Shown here piece by piece: positions 61,715 through 64,000 of a DNA stretch of 64,000 nucleotides (its first letter is position 1; the number at the start of each line of letters is the position of its first letter). The DNA comes from Luteimonas sp. YGD11-2 (lineage in GTDB: Bacteria; Pseudomonadota; Gammaproteobacteria; Xanthomonadales; Xanthomonadaceae): the NCBI RefSeq assembly GCF_004118975.1, contig NZ_CP035376.1, positions 2,790,001 through 2,854,000 of the forward strand, given 5' to 3'. The notes beneath the pieces were generated by a model. It saw only the letters and a list, made by a program, of their open reading frames with translations, ran no database searches and had not been told where the DNA came from. A program made the translations under genes and the position numbers.

Positions 61715-63301
61715 TCAGTCCACGACGATGCCGGCACTGGCCAGGCGATCGACCAGTGGCCCGAGACGATGCAGGTGCCGGCGCGAGCTGCCCACCGAGC
61801 GCGCATGCACCGGTTCGCGCACCTGCGCCGCGCTGGCCGTGGTGAACGCGGCGGCGGCCGGTGCGGTGCCGTAGGCGGCATCCGGATCCCAGGGCAGGCC
61901 GCACCACTCGAGCACGCGCCGGGCCTGGCCATCCGGATCGGCCACCACGTCCTCGTAGCGCACGTCGAGAATCGTGCCGGGCATCACCGCCTGCCAGTGC
62001 GCCATCGTCTGCCGGTACGCGAGGTAGTAGCGCGCCAGCTCGTCGAGATCGTAGGAGCAGTGGTAGGCGTTGAAGAACAGCGTCTTGTAGACCGCGTAGC
62101 AGCTGTCGAGCGGGTCACGCTCGAGGTGGATGATGCGTGCATTGGGCAGCGCCCTGCGGATCACCCCGCAGTACATGTAGTTCACCGGCAACTTGTCGAT
62201 GAAACGCGGTGCGTCGGCGGCTTCGGCGACGCCGCGCATGTACTCGCGTCCAAGCGCCTGGAAGTCGATCCGCAGCGATGCGTCCGCTGCCGACAGGTCG
62301 GGATGCAGCGCGTGCGCGCGACGCGTATGCGCGGCGATCAGCTGGCCGAGATCGAGCGGCTCGCCGGCCGACTTCACCTGGCCGCCCTGCACGAGGATGC
62401 GCTCGACCAGCGTGGTACCGGTGCGTGGCATGCCGACGATGAAGATCGGCCCGGGTTCGCTGAATTCCACCACCGGGGCCTGCACGACTTCGGCGGTGTA
62501 GGCGGCGCGGATCGCGGCCTGTGCATCGCCTTCGGACTGGATGTCGTACTGCAGTGTCTGTCGCTGCAGGCGCGCGCCGGTCTCCAGCGCGTCGAAGGCG
62601 TCGTCGTGCTCGCCCAGGTCCTCCAGCTCCTTGGCCAGCGCATACCACGCCGCGGCCGCCCATTCCGGGCGGCCGAGACCCGCGGCAATGCGTGTGCGCA
62701 GCGCGTCGACGTGGTTGCGCGCAGGTGTCTGCCGCCGCAGCGTGCTGCGCAGGTACAGCGCATGCCCGGCCTGTGGTACCAGGGCCAGCATGCGGTCGAG
62801 CTGCTCTTCGGCCTCCTCGAATCCACCGGTGAAGAACTGCGCGACCGCAAGGTCGTACAGCAGGCCCGGCTGCGCACCCAGCAGCGTCAGTGCCTGCCGG
62901 TAATGGGCGATCGCCTCGCCGGGGCGGTTGCAGTTGGTGATGATGCTTGCCGCCTGCCACAGGCTGCGGCCATCGCCGCGCGCCTGCGCGGACGCAGCCG
63001 CTTCGAGCGCGAGCGCACGCGCGTCGTTGCGGCGGCGCAGATGCAGGTAGAGCCCGGCCAGCTTGATGCGCAGTGCATCGTCGCCACCGCTGGCGACGAT
63101 CGCGCGCAGCATCGGGTCGACCGCGTCGTCGAAGGCACCACGTGCCACCGCGACCTCGCCGGCGAAGACCAGGGCATGCACGTCATCGGGGAACGCTGCC
63201 AGCAACTCCCGGGCAAGGTCCCCGGCATCCTCGATGCGTCCCTGGCGCAGCAGTTCGTACCCTTGCTCCGTCCGCGTACGTGCGCGCTCCATCACTGTCA
63301 T
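61715..63301 (-). CDS. TPR-containing sulfotransferase
   Basis: 528 residues: N-terminal TPR units (~1-230) and a sulfotransferase domain with the phosphosulfate loop FIVGMPRTGTTLVERIL and 3'-phosphate site ERDPLDSCYAVYK. A separate family member from the one at 57779-59305, with only family-level similarity. Probably TPST-like. No PAPS synthesis genes (cysDNC) in the window. It lies 56 bases or more from non-coding repeats. Confidence 0.9.
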   Translation of the reverse strand: MTVMERARTRTEQGYELLRQGRIEDAGDLARELLAAFPDDVHALVFAGEVAVARGAFDDAVDPMLRAIVASGGDDALRIKLAGLYLHLRRRNDARALALEAAASAQARGDGRSLWQAASIITNCNRPGEAIAHYRQALTLLGAQPGLLYDLAVAQFFTGGFEEAEEQLDRMLALVPQAGHALYLRSTLRRQTPARNHVDALRTRIAAGLGRPEWAAAAWYALAKELEDLGEHDDAFDALETGARLQRQTLQYDIQSEGDAQAAIRAAYTAEVVQAPVVEFSEPGPIFIVGMPRTGTTLVERILVQGGQVKSAGEPLDLGQLIAAHTRRAHALHPDLSAADASLRIDFQALGREYMRGVAEAADAPRFIDKLPVNYMYCGVIRRALPNARIIHLERDPLDSCYAVYKTLFFNAYHCSYDLDELARYYLAYRQTMAHWQAVMPGTILDVRYEDVVADPDGQARRVLEWCGLPWDPDAAYGTAPAAAAFTTASAAQVREPVHARSVGSSRRHLHRLGPLVDRLASAGIVVD

Positions 63302-63523
63302 CGAACCCGTCTCCCCCGGGGTTGGCGTGCATCGAGTCTAGCTGCTGGCGCCCGCCACGCATGCGCAGTGAGCCCGAAAAGCTTCTCCTTCCGAATCGGG
63401 GCGATGTCTCACGGCTGGCGTGCCTCCGGCGCGACGCATTGCTCATCGCAGCGCACGCCGGGCGTTGTCCTCGCTCTTCGCCACGCGGTGGTGGTGGCGC
63501 AAAGCCGGAGGGCCGAGTGTCGA

Positions 63524-63551
63524 GTGCCAGGTGCCAGGTGCCGGGTGCCGA
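63524..63551. repeat. 7-bp tandem repeat (GTGCCAG)
   Basis: Four units: GTGCCAG, GTGCCAG, GTGCCGG, GTGCCGA. Confidence 0.85.
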
Positions 63552-63583
63552 GAGCTGGTGCCTCTTCGTTCTGAGCCGCGCCG

Positions 63584-63700
63584 CCCGTCGCGCGCACCGG
63601 GGGGCGTGCTCCCCCGGCCGGAGTCCGCGTCCAGTTACCACGGCCGGCCGCCGGCCATCCATGGCCGGCTGGGAGCACACCCCCCGGTGCACGCGACGGG
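63584..63700. repeat. long imperfect inverted repeat
   Basis: Arm 63584-63621 (CCCGTCGCGCGCACCGGGGG...) pairs with 63665-63700. Arms are 36-38 bases with few mismatches. The loop contains a copy of the 27-mer. Confidence 0.85.
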
Positions 63701-63967
63701 CCTCCTGCATTCGCCGGCTCCGGCACGGAGAGCAACAGCGGTTGCTGCCGGCGTCTCCTGCAACCGGGCCACGCTCGTGCGCTCAGCGGTCTCCCGTCCT
63801 TCGCTTCTCAGGATCGGCACGTGAACAACGATGGCGGCAGGAAGTCGTCGACCGCCACGACGGTCCGACGTTCTTCGCCGTTGGATCTTCCCGAGCCGAC
63901 GACGGTTCCGGGCCCGCCGTGGACGCAGGGGGATGTCCAGAGCCGGCCATGGATGGCCGGCGGCCGG
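63644..63967. repeat. perfect 27-bp inverted repeat
   Basis: 63644-63670 (CCGGCCGCCGGCCATCCATG...) and its exact complement at 63941-63967, separated by 270 bases. Each is itself nearly palindromic around CCATGGATGG. Confidence 0.85.
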
Positions 63968-64000
63968 ATGTGGGAGCAGGACGCGGAGATATCCGGCTGG

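Larger units (their letters stand above)
63302..64000. other. gene-free, repeat-rich region
   Basis: 699 bases with no convincing gene. Holds four 7-bp GTGCCAG-type units, a long hairpin and a perfect 27-bp inverted repeat. The window ends inside it. Confidence 0.7.

Overview
The window is high-GC proteobacterial chromosome. Its gene families point to a gammaproteobacterium of the Xanthomonadaceae (Lysobacter/Luteimonas/Stenotrophomonas-like): split B12-dependent ribonucleotide reductase (nrdJa/nrdJb), MipA/OmpV, ELM1-type protein, YqjD/holin-like stress proteins, REP-like palindromes and Xanthomonas-type integron attC repeats. This placement is inference from family content; no rRNA is present to confirm it.

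Layout. 0-20.5 kb is ordinary core and accessory chromosome: a PhoD phosphatase and a secreted metallo-beta-lactamase-fold protein, RcnB-like protein, DbpA helicase, a cold-shock protein with a clear terminator, RluF, a MipA gene broken by an in-frame stop, several lipoproteins, a lipoprotein hydrolase coupled to a DUF4105 protein, a GFA gene with a frameshift, a striking 21-bp tandem repeat (14.1-14.4 kb), a membrane operon with a second in-frame stop, a CheY-like/MshEN-like pair, a BON lipoprotein and a HIT protein.

20.7-29.2 kb is a cluster of integron gene cassettes without an integrase in view (CALIN). Eleven attC sites of two size classes (about 60 and 112 bp) separate small minus-strand cassette genes: a MazG-like protein, unknown and membrane proteins, a lysine-rich protein and a QacE/EmrE-type SMR efflux pump closely resembling the qac genes of clinical integrons. 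One attC is split by an IS110-family element at a CT dinucleotide. That IS110 element carries an IS3 insertion, and an IS30 element sits beside it.

29.4-49.3 kb is again chromosomal: nrdJb, a histone H1-like gene and nrdJa; a DegP/DegQ protease; a YqjD/holin-like/unknown/PerM run; HAD phosphatase; M17 aminopeptidase; pirin; YceI; nitroreductase; ELM1; a cobalamin riboswitch controlling a BtuB receptor; Gph; DUF2218; DinB. B12 uptake (riboswitch-BtuB) and B12 use (NrdJ) are both encoded here.

49.4-64 kb holds a Pat-type protein acetyltransferase, a soluble hybrid histidine kinase, GlmS, and a four-gene locus of TPR proteins: two TPR-2-oxoglutarate oxygenases and two TPR-sulfotransferases packed end to end. 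This is the most promising candidate for an undescribed protein-modification system. The last 700 bases are non-coding and rich in inverted and tandem repeats.
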